Below are positions 38,467-48,000 of a stretch of DNA of 64,000 nucleotides, piece by piece. The translations under genes and the position numbers were made by a program. Numbering within the stretch: the first letter of the stretch is position 1; each line of letters starts with the position of its first letter. Where the stretch lies: positions 56,237 to 120,236 of the forward strand of contig WGMC01000041.1 of assembly GCA_016125265.1 (NCBI GenBank), written 5' to 3'. This stretch comes from Planctomycetaceae bacterium. Lineage in GTDB: Bacteria; Planctomycetota; UBA1135; GCA-002686595. The notes beneath the pieces were generated by a model. It was not told the DNA's origin, ran no database searches, and worked only from the letters and a program-made list of their open reading frames with translations.

Positions 38467-38895
38467 TCACCACCAGGTGTCGTCGCTTCCCAGCCCGTCT
38501 TTTGGTTCTTCGGAGCCCACCTTGGGACCGATGCACTGCCCGTTGCTGGTGCACGACGGGTTGTCCTCGCAGTCGGTGTTCTTCTTGCACATCGCGTTGT
38601 CCTGGCAATCCACGTTGTCGTAGCAGGTCGTGTTGCCGGAGCACACTTGGTTGTTGCCGCAGTCCGTGTTGGGCGCGGGCGGCGGAACGTCGTCGTCGTC
38701 GTCCCCATCGATCGCCGTCCATATGCCTACGCCTGCGCCTGCGACTCCTGCGCCTGCCCCGGCAACGGCGATGATCGCCACGCCTCCTGATTCCAGATCA
38801 CCGGGCCGACCGTCGCTGACCGTCACGATCGCACCCCACAGCGGGTCCCGCAGGTCTCGAGCGAGTTCCGTTCCTTCCGCTGATGCACAGAGCAT
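38467..38895 (-). CDS. RiPP precursor candidate with Cys/Asn hexad repeat
   Basis: The peptide is 142 aa. The start ATG (38893-38895) has AGGAG 8 nt upstream; the open frame continues 56 codons further but without an RBS. Residues 1-38 look like a leader ending in LESGG, a double-Gly-type site. Residues 39-63 are a hydrophobic Gly/Ala/Val stretch (AGAGAGVAGAGVG). A DDDDD run is followed by Pro. Residues 79-121 carry eight Cys exactly six apart (79, 85, 91, 97, 103, 109, 115, 121), and each of the first seven is followed by Asn at +3 (82 through 118), so the unit is C-x-x-N-x-x. The tail ends DDTWW. It heads the operon and is followed by a hairpin. The alternative is a secreted Cys-rich protein not modified at all. 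Confidence 0.7.
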   Translation of the reverse strand: MLCASAEGTELARDLRDPLWGAIVTVSDGRPGDLESGGVAIIAVAGAGAGVAGAGVGIWTAIDGDDDDDVPPPAPNTDCGNNQVCSGNTTCYDNVDCQDNAMCKKNTDCEDNPSCTSNGQCIGPKVGSEEPKDGLGSDDTWW

Positions 38896-39987
38896 TCGAA
38901 CTCTCCTGAAGGCTCGCCCGGGCGGTGACGCAAAAGGCGTGGCGAGCGGTCGCCAGTGCGTCGAGTTGGATACTGGGCCGACGCTAACTACACCTTCTTG
39001 ACCCCGCAAGACCCCGCGCACGGAAAGTACGACGAAGATTGGAACCATGTTCAGACTGACCACCTAACTCCCTGAGAGTAAAGAGCTTACATTTGGGCGC
39101 CGCCGACCGGGAAAGGCCCGTTGGCGTGGCTCCAGGCCCCGGGGCGCCGACTTCCCCTCGTGGTTGAAGCCCCGCCCGGGGGCGCTGGGGTACCCGTTCC
39201 GCCTCGCGCGGGAGCGGTGCCAAGACCCTCGCCTCGAAGGCATCTACACCTGCTTGCTTGCATCGCATGGGTTGCCGGCCGTGTCGCGTGCGTGTACGGG
39301 TGGAGACCGGGCAAGGTGGCGCGCCCGGGGAGCGCTTCGAGATGCGCGGGCGATGCGCTGAGGATGGCGACCCGCGGTTCCAAGGGGCGCAAGATCAGAC
39401 CCCATGGCTCTGGCGCCCGCTGAAGCTTGGCTGGTCGACGCGGCTCGAAACCGGTTTCGGCGCACATCGGTGCAGCAATTGACCCGCTCGGACGGATCCC
39501 AGCGGCCAGCTATCCCCTCGTGGTCGGTCGACGCGAACGTCGGGGCCGCAGACCTCGGTGGCCCGCGTCCCTCGCCGCGGAGTCGCCCGCCACCGCACTC
39601 GACCCGACCGAGCCGACGACGCGTTCGAGTCCGGCGGCGTCGAACTCGACAGCCAGGCCCCGCAGCCCGCTGCGAAGTACAGGCGACGGTGAGTCCCCAA
39701 TGGACCCGCGGACCGCGACGCCCCTCGCACGCCGCCCCCTGGCCGAGCCCAGTGGTTGGGGCGGGCGGCGACGGTGATCGACAGGGCCTACCGAATACCC
39801 GCTGTGCGGACCACGCGGACGCAAGAGTAGGTGTTCCTCCGCTCTCGAGCTACCGGCATCACGCGCTGACGTGGACTCTTGCCCCCGGCGGTTCGCGCTG
39901 TACGTTCAGGGCAACCAAGGGGCGTTGCGATCCCACGCCAAGAACTTGACCAGATCGCGGCAAGTGCGCATTGGCCAATGCGAGGTG
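38896..39987. other. Long non-coding stretch upstream of the RiPP operon
   Basis: About 1.1 kb with no frame I can support on either strand. Open frames exist but show Arg/Pro/Ser-rich shadow composition and no RBS. The first 180 bp must hold the promoter of the precursor gene; on the minus strand TTGCGG at about 39010 followed by TAGTTA is only a weak candidate. An AT-richer patch lies at 39060-39090. The region may be a decayed gene remnant or a recombination scar at the edge of the cluster. Confidence 0.4.
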
Positions 39988-40272
39988 TCAGAATCGATCC
40001 CAAGCGGCGAGGAACCGCGCAATCGGATCCGGATCGGCGAACAGATCCACCGACACCGTGCGATCGGCGCGAGCCGCGATCTCGGCGCGAGTGGGCTGGA
40101 CATCGCGCTCGGTGCCGCGCAGTTCAACGAATCCCCCTCCTCCGGAGTTGGCACTCGCCGCCGAGCGAGATCTCTGCGCCACCCAGGCAGACTCGCGGGC
40201 GGCACCCCGCAGCGCGACGACCACTCGAGAAGTCTCAGGCCATGTCGCCAGCACTCTGCCAACCACCGCCAT
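39988..40272 (-). CDS. Small hypothetical protein or remnant
   Basis: The frame is 94 aa (MAVVGRVLATWPETSRVVVAL...), with good GC3 and a balanced composition ending in ARFLAAWDRF. Immediately upstream, in another frame (40376-40273), a sequence including RPFDEPLPGRDCAVAILFD also looks protein-like, so a single frameshift may have split one ~130-aa gene. It would be the last gene of the unit that starts with the RHS protein, 107 bp after the 761-aa gene. No family is recognised. Confidence 0.35.
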   Translation of the reverse strand: MAVVGRVLATWPETSRVVVALRGAARESAWVAQRSRSAASANSGGGGFVELRGTERDVQPTRAEIAARADRTVSVDLFADPDPIARFLAAWDRF

Positions 40273-40378
40273 CGTTCAGCGTCCCGCTCCATGTCGAACA
40301 GGATCGCCACTGCGCAGTCCCGACCGGGAAGAGGCTCGTCGAACGGACGCCAACCGGCAGTCGTGCAGGGGGCGAGGA

Positions 40379-42664
40379 TCAGAGCCCGCCGCGAGCGGAG
40401 GGTTCGGGGGCGAGCCAGGCCTCGAGAAGCGTTTTCACGCGCTCGTTCGCGTGCCTGCGGGGGTCATCGGGTAGGAGGGGGTCGAAGAGGTTGCCGAGCG
40501 CGAGGTCGCTGCACGAATCGGGGTCCGCAACCCAGCCCAGGCGACCCGCACCGAACCGGGCGACGCGTCCGGCGGCCGCGCCGTCGGCGGGCGACGGGGA
40601 CGCCTCGAGCGCGTCGCGCCAGGCCGCGGGTAGGTTCGCGGGCTCGAGGAGGAGCAGGAGTCGCCCCCCCTCTTGCACATGGTTCGAGAGCTCGAGTTCG
40701 TGCTCCGCCAGCCAGTTCGGCTCCGGTCGAACCAGGACCAGGTTTTCATCCGTGGTTTCCGCGAGCCCGCCCTTCAGTCGCGGGAGCCCGCCGAGTCTCT
40801 GGTTCCAGTGAAAGAGTGCGGAGTACGACCGCTCGGCTGGCGCCCGGTCGGGCAGGACCGGCGGCGGAAGTTCGAAGTCGCAGCCCTCGCGCACGAACGT
40901 CAAGCTCGGGGCTTCGAAGCCGTCGAAAGCTGGCAAGGGGCTGCGCTCGCGATCGATGCGCTCTGCGATCCCCGTTCCCGCGACGACTCCGAGGAGCAGG
41001 AGGAGGGGCACCGGGACGAGCAGTCGTCGTCCGACACGAAGGCCCGCGACGGTCAGGAGCAGCGCGAACACACCGGCAGTGAGGCGAGCCGTTTCGGCCA
41101 AACGGTCGGTCCCAGCGCCGCTGGCGGCCAGCCAGGCCACCGTTCCGGACAGGAGCTCGGCGCGGCCCGGCATCGGCAGCGCGAACGACGAAAACAGCGT
41201 GCTGTCCGCAAACAGCGCGACCCGCCCGGCTCCTGGGCGTAGGACGGCCGCCACGACCTGGGGACCAAGGTCGTCGTCCAAATCCGGCGCGGTGTCCGCG
41301 AAGAACGAGAAGCCCGCGTAATCCAGTGGCTCGGCAAAGGCATTGCGCGCGATTATCAGTGGCTCCGCTTTCCCGGAGAGCTCCAGAGTGCAAGACGTGA
41401 GGAACTCCAGTTCGTCGATGTCTCGGGTGATCGGGTGGGTGCTCCACGGAAGCGGAGTCCAGGAGTGGGTCTGGCCGTCTTCGAGACGGTTGCACGCGTC
41501 TTGGACGAAGCGGACGCCGAAACGCGAGGCAACCGCGTTGAGGTTGGTGGATGTGCCGAGCAGGTCCGTGTGGTCGCCGACGAGGTACAGCCCGCCGCCG
41601 TCTCGAACAAAGCGTTCGATCGCATCGACCTCGGCCGTGTCGAACGGAACGGTCGGAGCCTCGATCACGAGCACGTCGACGTCGTCGAGCAGTTCGTCCG
41701 TGTAGCGGTGTTCCGTGTTCACACGGACTTCGTGAGACTCGCCGAGCAGTCGCACCGCGGCGGTTAGGGTGTAGACCGAGTCGCGGCCGAAGTTCTCCGC
41801 GTCGAGTGGCGCCACGGCGCTCGACCAGCCCGCCCCGTGCAGTTCGTCGACCAGGACCCGACCCGACGCCAGCGAGCCGGGCGGCTCCAGTTGGACCGCC
41901 AGGTATCCGAACAGGCCGAGGAACAGGGCGCTGACGCAGGCGAGGGCCGCCATCGGCCCAGGTCGGGCTGGCGCGCGAGTGGGGTCCGGCGGGTCGGGCC
42001 AAGGGACGAACCTCCCGAGAACGAGCGCGAGCGGCAGGAAAGTGATCGTCTGCCAAGGCTGTGACAGGTACACCGAGACGACGAATGTCGCGCTCCCGTC
42101 GTCCAGGGTCGGCCCCGGTTGACGAACCGTGAAGGCGGACAGGAGCGCCAAGCGAACCGGCAGGTAGGCGGCGGTCCAGACCGCGGTCTTGGCCAAGAAA
42201 CTCGAGGGCCGCCGCATCTTGCTCGCGAGGACGCCGGTCGCGGTCGCTAGGAGAATCCAGGCGGCGGGGACGAGCCCGAGCTTCGCGAGGTCGACCGTCA
42301 GGGACTCCAGACCGTTGCCATGGGCGTACAGAACGCCCCCCTCGAGTTCCACGTCCACCCCGAACGCTCGGAGGGCGACCCAAGCCACGGGGGCCATGAA
42401 GTCGAGGCGCCCGAACAGCGCGGCCCCGTGAACCACGATCGGCATGGTCAGAGCGATGCAGGCCGCGCCCGCCACCCATCCGTCGAGCCTGGCGGAGCGG
42501 ATACCGCAAGAACGGTTCGCCGCCATCGCCCCGATGGTGGGCACCCCTAACGCCGCGAACAAGAGCAGCAGGGCCAGCCCAGGGCGCGCCGACTCGTACA
42601 GCCCAAGGGCACACATCGCGGCCCCGGCAAGGAAGATAGGTGCGGTCCAGAGCGCGACGTTCAC
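40379..42664 (-). CDS. Large membrane protein with DUF4350/GATase-like domains (copy 2)
   Basis: The protein is 761 aa. Six or so hydrophobic spans occupy about 1-265, then a periplasmic or cytoplasmic domain with VEAIERFVRDGGGLYLVGDHTDLLG-type strands (DUF4350, a glutamine-amidotransferase-like fold without an obvious Cys), two more spans near 510-560 and a second similar domain. The N-terminal part has a shape like an exosortase (FGVDVELEGGVLYAHGNGLESL, then LPVRLALL), but the catalytic Cys position reads Gly. Its GTG overlaps the stop of the paralogue upstream (GTGA at 42661-42664). Function is unknown; the linkage to the RHS gene suggests handling of that protein at the membrane. Confidence 0.7.
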   Translation of the reverse strand: MNVALWTAPIFLAGAAMCALGLYESARPGLALLLLFAALGVPTIGAMAANRSCGIRSARLDGWVAGAACIALTMPIVVHGAALFGRLDFMAPVAWVALRAFGVDVELEGGVLYAHGNGLESLTVDLAKLGLVPAAWILLATATGVLASKMRRPSSFLAKTAVWTAAYLPVRLALLSAFTVRQPGPTLDDGSATFVVSVYLSQPWQTITFLPLALVLGRFVPWPDPPDPTRAPARPGPMAALACVSALFLGLFGYLAVQLEPPGSLASGRVLVDELHGAGWSSAVAPLDAENFGRDSVYTLTAAVRLLGESHEVRVNTEHRYTDELLDDVDVLVIEAPTVPFDTAEVDAIERFVRDGGGLYLVGDHTDLLGTSTNLNAVASRFGVRFVQDACNRLEDGQTHSWTPLPWSTHPITRDIDELEFLTSCTLELSGKAEPLIIARNAFAEPLDYAGFSFFADTAPDLDDDLGPQVVAAVLRPGAGRVALFADSTLFSSFALPMPGRAELLSGTVAWLAASGAGTDRLAETARLTAGVFALLLTVAGLRVGRRLLVPVPLLLLLGVVAGTGIAERIDRERSPLPAFDGFEAPSLTFVREGCDFELPPPVLPDRAPAERSYSALFHWNQRLGGLPRLKGGLAETTDENLVLVRPEPNWLAEHELELSNHVQEGGRLLLLLEPANLPAAWRDALEASPSPADGAAAGRVARFGAGRLGWVADPDSCSDLALGNLFDPLLPDDPRRHANERVKTLLEAWLAPEPSARGGL

Positions 42665-45063
42665 CGCGGAGCCTCCTCCCGGAGACGTTGGGCGTCCTGG
42701 AATAGTCCGCGAAGGAAAACCAGGTTGGGCTCGGAGAACTCGTTAGGAGTCTCGAGGTTCGTCGATCCGAGGAAGCGCCCGTCGCCCACGAGGAACAGGG
42801 CCCCAGCACCACGCCGAGCGAGGATCGCCAGCGGAACGCCGTCGTGCTCGCCGTAGACCCACAGATCGTCCGATCGCGCTGGATCGACGACGCCGACCTC
42901 CCACGCGTCCACGTACTCGACGCGGGTCCGAGCCCGGCCTGGTTCGCGCCGCAGCGGGATCGATCCGACAGGTCGGGGGAGGACCTCGAGGCCGAAACGC
43001 TCCGCCAGGGGTGCGACGCCCTCCGACTCGGGATAGCTGGCGCAGGCGATCACCAAGCCACCGTCTCGGACGAACGACTCGAGCGCGTCGCATTCTTCCT
43101 TCGAGTAGGGCCGTGCGGGAGCGATGGTCACGAACAGCTCTACGCCATCGAGCGCCGAAGCGCTGAGCTTGGAACCGAGGACGGGTCGATATCCCGCGCG
43201 CACCAGCGTGTTCTCGAATCCGTCGAGGCTCCGCTCGGCGTCGCTGCCGAACTCGGTCCGCGGCAGATGCCCCGTGTCGATCCAGGCGATCCGGGAGTCC
43301 GGCACTGGCCGAGAGAAGCGAGACTCCACCGCGGCCGCGACCGCCCACAGGACACCCAGATGGCCGAACACCGCCAGCGCCTGGAGTGCCGGTCGCGACC
43401 GGAAGGCCCAGAGCGCCGCCAAGCCGGCCGCGGCAACGAGAGCGGCCAGCAGACTGGTCGCTCCTGGGCCCAGGTCGTGGGTCGTTCGACCCGAGACCCA
43501 CGCGAACAGTTGGCCGACGAAGGCGTCGTAGGTGCGATCGATCGCCGCGTTTTGGAAGCCGCTCGTATCCCCGAACGCGACGACGCGTCCAGAGCCCAAA
43601 GACGCCCACGCAGCGAGGATGCCGTCTCCCAGACGCTCGCCGCTCGCGTAGCGGTAGTCCCCGAGGTAGCCGCGATCGCCGGCAGTGGGGTCCCCTGCGT
43701 CGGACAGTGCGTGGCGCCCGACGAGCAGCGGACGGCCTGAGCGACCGACCAGGTCGAGGCTCGCACCCACCGCGACGCCGAGTTCCAAGGGGCGGCTGGC
43801 TCCCGTCGGCCAGACGTGCGAGACCAGGTCCGACCCCGCCCAGCTCCTGGGGCTAGCGGGAAACGCGCTGTCAAACCGGAACTCGATCCCGACCGGTGCC
43901 AACAGGTCGTTTTGGCTGCCCCGACTGCCCTGCACGTTGGTGTGGTCGCCGATCACCAGGAGGCCCGCACCGCGCTCGACGTGGTTCCACACGGCCAGCA
44001 GTTCGTCCTCGGTCCAGTCCTGGTTGACGTTGATCGTGACCAGTGCGTCGAGCCCGCGGAGGCTCTCGGGCGTGACGGCGTCTTCCAGGAACGAGACCTC
44101 GTAGCCGTCGGCCACGAGCAGCTCCGGCAGCCGTCCGAACATCCCGAGCGAGTAGGCGCCGTAGGCGCCGAAGCGCGGTCTCTCCCAGTCCAGAATCGGC
44201 CCGGCGTTCCGGCTGTAGAGGCCGACGTGAGGACGATCGATCGGATCGACCCCGTGGGACCAGCCTGTACCGAAGAGGGCCAAGCAGGAAAGGCACGCTG
44301 CGAGACCTCCGAGAACTGGGCGGAATGCAGGCTCCTGCTCCACAGCGGCAGTAGGCCCGCGCCCCGCAAGCAGCGACGCAAGGAACAGCCCCGCGGGGAC
44401 CCCCGTCAACCAGGGGACGATCGCGAGCGAGGAGGTCTGCATCTGCGGCGCAGCAAATTCGATTGCGAGCACGGAGAGAGCGGTCGCGGACGCGAAGCCC
44501 AGCAGACCGACGATCAGGATCCTCGGCTGTCGCTCGAAGACGAGGTAGCGGGCGACCAGGAGCCCGAATGCGGGAGCGAGCACACGCAAACCGAGGAACG
44601 CCGGAGCGATGCGCACGTCTCGGTCCAGCACGGCACCGACCGCGGCGCTCCAGCCGATCGCGAGGTCACGGACGGGCTCGACGAACCAGGGTCCCGCGAG
44701 CAGGGCAAGCCGGAACACCGCGACGCCGCTGAACGCGAGCGCCAGTGCGCGTCCGGCGACGCCGCCCCATAGGCCCGCGAGGGCCGCGAGGGCCGCCGAA
44801 GCGGCGAGCCCCGCGAGCAAAGGGTCGTCCAGTCCCAGGCCACCGACATAGCCGGCCGCGGCGAGCCACGGGAGTGGACGACGCGGCTGGACAGGGCCGA
44901 GCTCGCGCCAGCCCATCGTCACGAAGGCGAGGACGAGCGCGAGCGCCACCGCGCGGGCGACGACCGGGTCGCCCGGCGGATCGACCAGGAGTCCGTGCGA
45001 CGTGAGCAGCGTGAACGAACCGATGATTCGTCCAGCAGCGCGGGGCTCGCGGGCGGTGGACAC
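42661..45063 (-). CDS. Large membrane protein with DUF4350/GATase-like domains (copy 1)
   Basis: The protein is 800 aa and paralogous to the next gene. Many hydrophobic helices fill 1-270, followed by a domain with ELLAVWNHVERGAGLLVIGDHTNVQG, two helices near 520-570, then a second domain with ALESFVRDGGLVIACASYP. The order (helices, GATase-like, helices, GATase-like) is the same in both copies. GTG start at 45061-45063, 29 bp after the RHS stop. The helical part again looks like a degenerate exosortase, without a Cys at the expected place. No transporter signature or ATPase is present. The role is not known. Confidence 0.7.
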   Translation of the reverse strand: MSTAREPRAAGRIIGSFTLLTSHGLLVDPPGDPVVARAVALALVLAFVTMGWRELGPVQPRRPLPWLAAAGYVGGLGLDDPLLAGLAASAALAALAGLWGGVAGRALALAFSGVAVFRLALLAGPWFVEPVRDLAIGWSAAVGAVLDRDVRIAPAFLGLRVLAPAFGLLVARYLVFERQPRILIVGLLGFASATALSVLAIEFAAPQMQTSSLAIVPWLTGVPAGLFLASLLAGRGPTAAVEQEPAFRPVLGGLAACLSCLALFGTGWSHGVDPIDRPHVGLYSRNAGPILDWERPRFGAYGAYSLGMFGRLPELLVADGYEVSFLEDAVTPESLRGLDALVTINVNQDWTEDELLAVWNHVERGAGLLVIGDHTNVQGSRGSQNDLLAPVGIEFRFDSAFPASPRSWAGSDLVSHVWPTGASRPLELGVAVGASLDLVGRSGRPLLVGRHALSDAGDPTAGDRGYLGDYRYASGERLGDGILAAWASLGSGRVVAFGDTSGFQNAAIDRTYDAFVGQLFAWVSGRTTHDLGPGATSLLAALVAAAGLAALWAFRSRPALQALAVFGHLGVLWAVAAAVESRFSRPVPDSRIAWIDTGHLPRTEFGSDAERSLDGFENTLVRAGYRPVLGSKLSASALDGVELFVTIAPARPYSKEECDALESFVRDGGLVIACASYPESEGVAPLAERFGLEVLPRPVGSIPLRREPGRARTRVEYVDAWEVGVVDPARSDDLWVYGEHDGVPLAILARRGAGALFLVGDGRFLGSTNLETPNEFSEPNLVFLRGLFQDAQRLREEAPR

Positions 45064-45092
45064 GGGCGACCTGGGATGCTTCGGACGCGCGG

Positions 45093-48000
45093 CTAGCGCG
45101 ACGCGAACCGGAGCCCACCCAGGCTAGGTAGGATCAGCGCGAGCCACACGAGCAGGCTCCGGTCGAAGGGCGACTTCTCTTCGGGCCGCGGACGGTTCCC
45201 GCGTTCGAAGCGGGTCAGGGCGGCGACGCGTGCCTCGCTGGGACGCGATCCGTGCACGCTGCCCACCTTGTGCCCGCTCGTCCCGGCGGGCTCTTGTAGG
45301 TCAGAGCCCGTACCGGGAGCATCCTTGACGTGGGATTGCACGTTCTTGTGCGCCTCTCTGCAGTCGAGCTGACCGTAGTCGTAGGGGCCGCGTTGGTCGG
45401 TCAGTTTCGAGAACAGCGAGCAGGACATGTCGCGTCCTTGGTACTTCAAGTCGTTCAGCTTCATGACTTCGGGCCAGTCGGTCTTGCCGTCCCCCTTGTC
45501 TCCCGCTGCGACCTTCGCCTTCTGCTCGAGGTAACGGCGGAACACGTCGGCCGAGCTCTCCGCGACGGCGGCCGGCATCGGCTGCGGAAGCGCACCGACC
45601 GGGCTGTCGATCTTGGCCTGCGCGTCCTCGAGGATCGCGATCCCGATCCCGGTGATCCAGTTCACACACTCGAAGTAGAAGCGGAACGGGCGCTCGTCGG
45701 CGGGAGAGTTGTAGAGAGTCCAGGCGCTGAGGGCCGGGCCCGCAGCCTTGCCCGCGACCTTGCCGACGCCCTTGAGCTTCTGCAGCCTATTGGCACCGCC
45801 GCCACCGCCGCCGCCGCCACCACCGCCGCCGCTCGGGGGTTCGACCGGAACCGGCGCATCGCTCGGCCCCACCGGCTTGCTAGGCAGGCCGCTGCCGCCG
45901 CGCGCCGGAGCGCCGCCTGTACCCGCCGCGGGGCCCGAGCCGCCGCCGCTACTCCCCGAGCCACCGCCGGTGCCACCGGAGCCGCCACCCGGGTTGCCGC
46001 TGGCTCCGCCAGAACCGCCGCCGGTAGAGGGGCCCGAGCCACCGCCGGTGGTCGGACCGCTGGGTCCTTTGGCCGGCCCGCCGCCGCCGGCAGGGAACGG
46101 GCCGTTTTCTCCCCACCCGCCGGGCAATTCACAGGCCACGTGGGAGATCACGGCGTCCCCTACCCGACCGACGCCGGTGAGCGCATGCGACACCAGAGCC
46201 AGCATTTCGAGGTGCCCCCTCATCGGGAAACTTGCAGCCGCCTCGTTCGTCATGATCAACACGTCCGGCATGACTCCACGCGAGTGCTTGCCGGGCTTGA
46301 TCGTCAACGTGGAGAGCCCGAGCGGATCCAGCCGATCGACTGGGTTGCCGGCCGCCATCTCGTAGGGCGAGGCGCTCTCGCCGTTCAGGATCCGGCCCAC
46401 GAGAAGCGCGGGGTCGATCGCGCGGTTGCTCGCGAGCGCCAGCGGATCTCGACTCGTGAACCGCCCCTCTTCCGGGCTGACGTAGCGGTACCGGAAGTTG
46501 TATTGGCCCGAGGCGGGGACCTCCGCAAAGTACAGCGACGACTCTTGGGCTCGGCGCCACTGGGCCGCCTCCGCATCGTACTCGCGCCCCTGGAACAGGA
46601 ACGGATTGCCCGCGGGGCTCGCGGCCAAAGGGACATCGTCATCGTCCACCCAGGTGTTGCCGGACGCGTCGAGGAAGGTCGGCGCGCCGAAGGCGTCGTA
46701 GCGCACGCGCTCGACGACCTGGCCCGACGCGTCGGTGATCGCGACCACGCTTCCTCGGTCGTCGGTCAGGTAGTAGCGCTCGATTCCGGTACCGTCGGTC
46801 CACTGCACCAGCTCGTCGATCCAGGTGCCGTGGAGGAACTGAGCGGTCATCTGTCCGGTCTCGTCGCGGGTCTCCGCGATCCGCCACCGGTCGTAGAGGA
46901 AGCGCACCGTGTCGAGCAGCCAGGTCTGCTTCTCGATGCGGCGTGTGAGCGCATCGTAGGAGTAGAGACCGATGGTGACGTTCGAAAAGCGGTCGCTCAC
47001 GCGGACGAGCCGATCGAAGCCGTCGTACTCGTATTCGAACCACGCATCTCGGATGCGGTTGCCCGCGAGGTCGTGGTCGAGCGAACGACCCGCGATCCCG
47101 GAGTAAGCCCAGTCGTTGCCGGGCTTCAGGAACGGGTACACCGACAAGCCCCCCGGCGCCGTTTCGACGGCGAGTAGGTTCCAGTCCCCGTCCCCATCTC
47201 GAAGGTAGCCTTTGCCGATCACCTGATTGGCTGCGATCCACTGGTGAAACGTCTCGATCCGTCCGCGGCTGTCGTGGGCGATGAAGTCACCCGTCAAGCT
47301 CCCAGCGACTTGGCGCAGTCGGACGGTGCGCCGACCATCCGGATCGTACTGGGTCCCGAGGACCGAGATCGGCGTGCCGACCGGACCCACGTGCTCCAGG
47401 TGCAGCGGGCGACCGCTCGGGGAGTACGCACTCGGCAGCCCGGACCCAGGAGACGGAGTCCGATAGTTCAGCCCGGTCCCGTTCTTGTAGGTGGCCGAGG
47501 CCAGCGTCACGCCGCTGCCGAAGTACTCGAAGTCGGCGATCGAGATCCCGCTCGAGGACTCGCGCAGCGACGCGAGCCGTCCGTTGGAGTCGTGAAGGCG
47601 CTCGATGCGACGCCCGCCCGGGAACTCGAACGCCGTCTCGTAGAGGTCGTCGTACTCGATCGTGAAGACCTCCCCGTCTTGAGACTCGGTCAACACGCGA
47701 CCGAGGGAGTCGAAGGTCCGCTCCACCACCGAATCGCGGAAGGCCACGGAGATCTTCTCGTCGGTCAATCGGGTCTGCAGCCCGAGCCCGTTCCACTGGA
47801 ACGTCTGCCGGTTGGTGGCCCCAACCCCTCCGCTTGCGGGGGTGACGACGACCTCGACGGCGCGGCCATCGGCGTCGAAGTTCGTCTGCAAGCTGCGCCA
47901 GATGCCTCCGCCGGTGGTGAGGATCGACTCGGTCCGAACGCTACCCTCGCCGGTGTAGGTCACCTCGAGCGCGCTGCCGTTCGGGAACTCCTTGCGGGTC

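Noticed and set aside
38896..39063. N-terminal extension of the precursor frame to 39063
   Set aside because: No RBS at the upstream Met, while AGGAG is well placed before the ATG at 38895; the extension looks like leader DNA.
45797..45840. GC-rich triplet run that could be a replication or recombination site
   Set aside because: It encodes the poly-Gly linker of the RHS protein in frame; the runs near 13068-13104 and 54898-54960 are likewise coding (Gly and Ala-Glu-Ser repeats).
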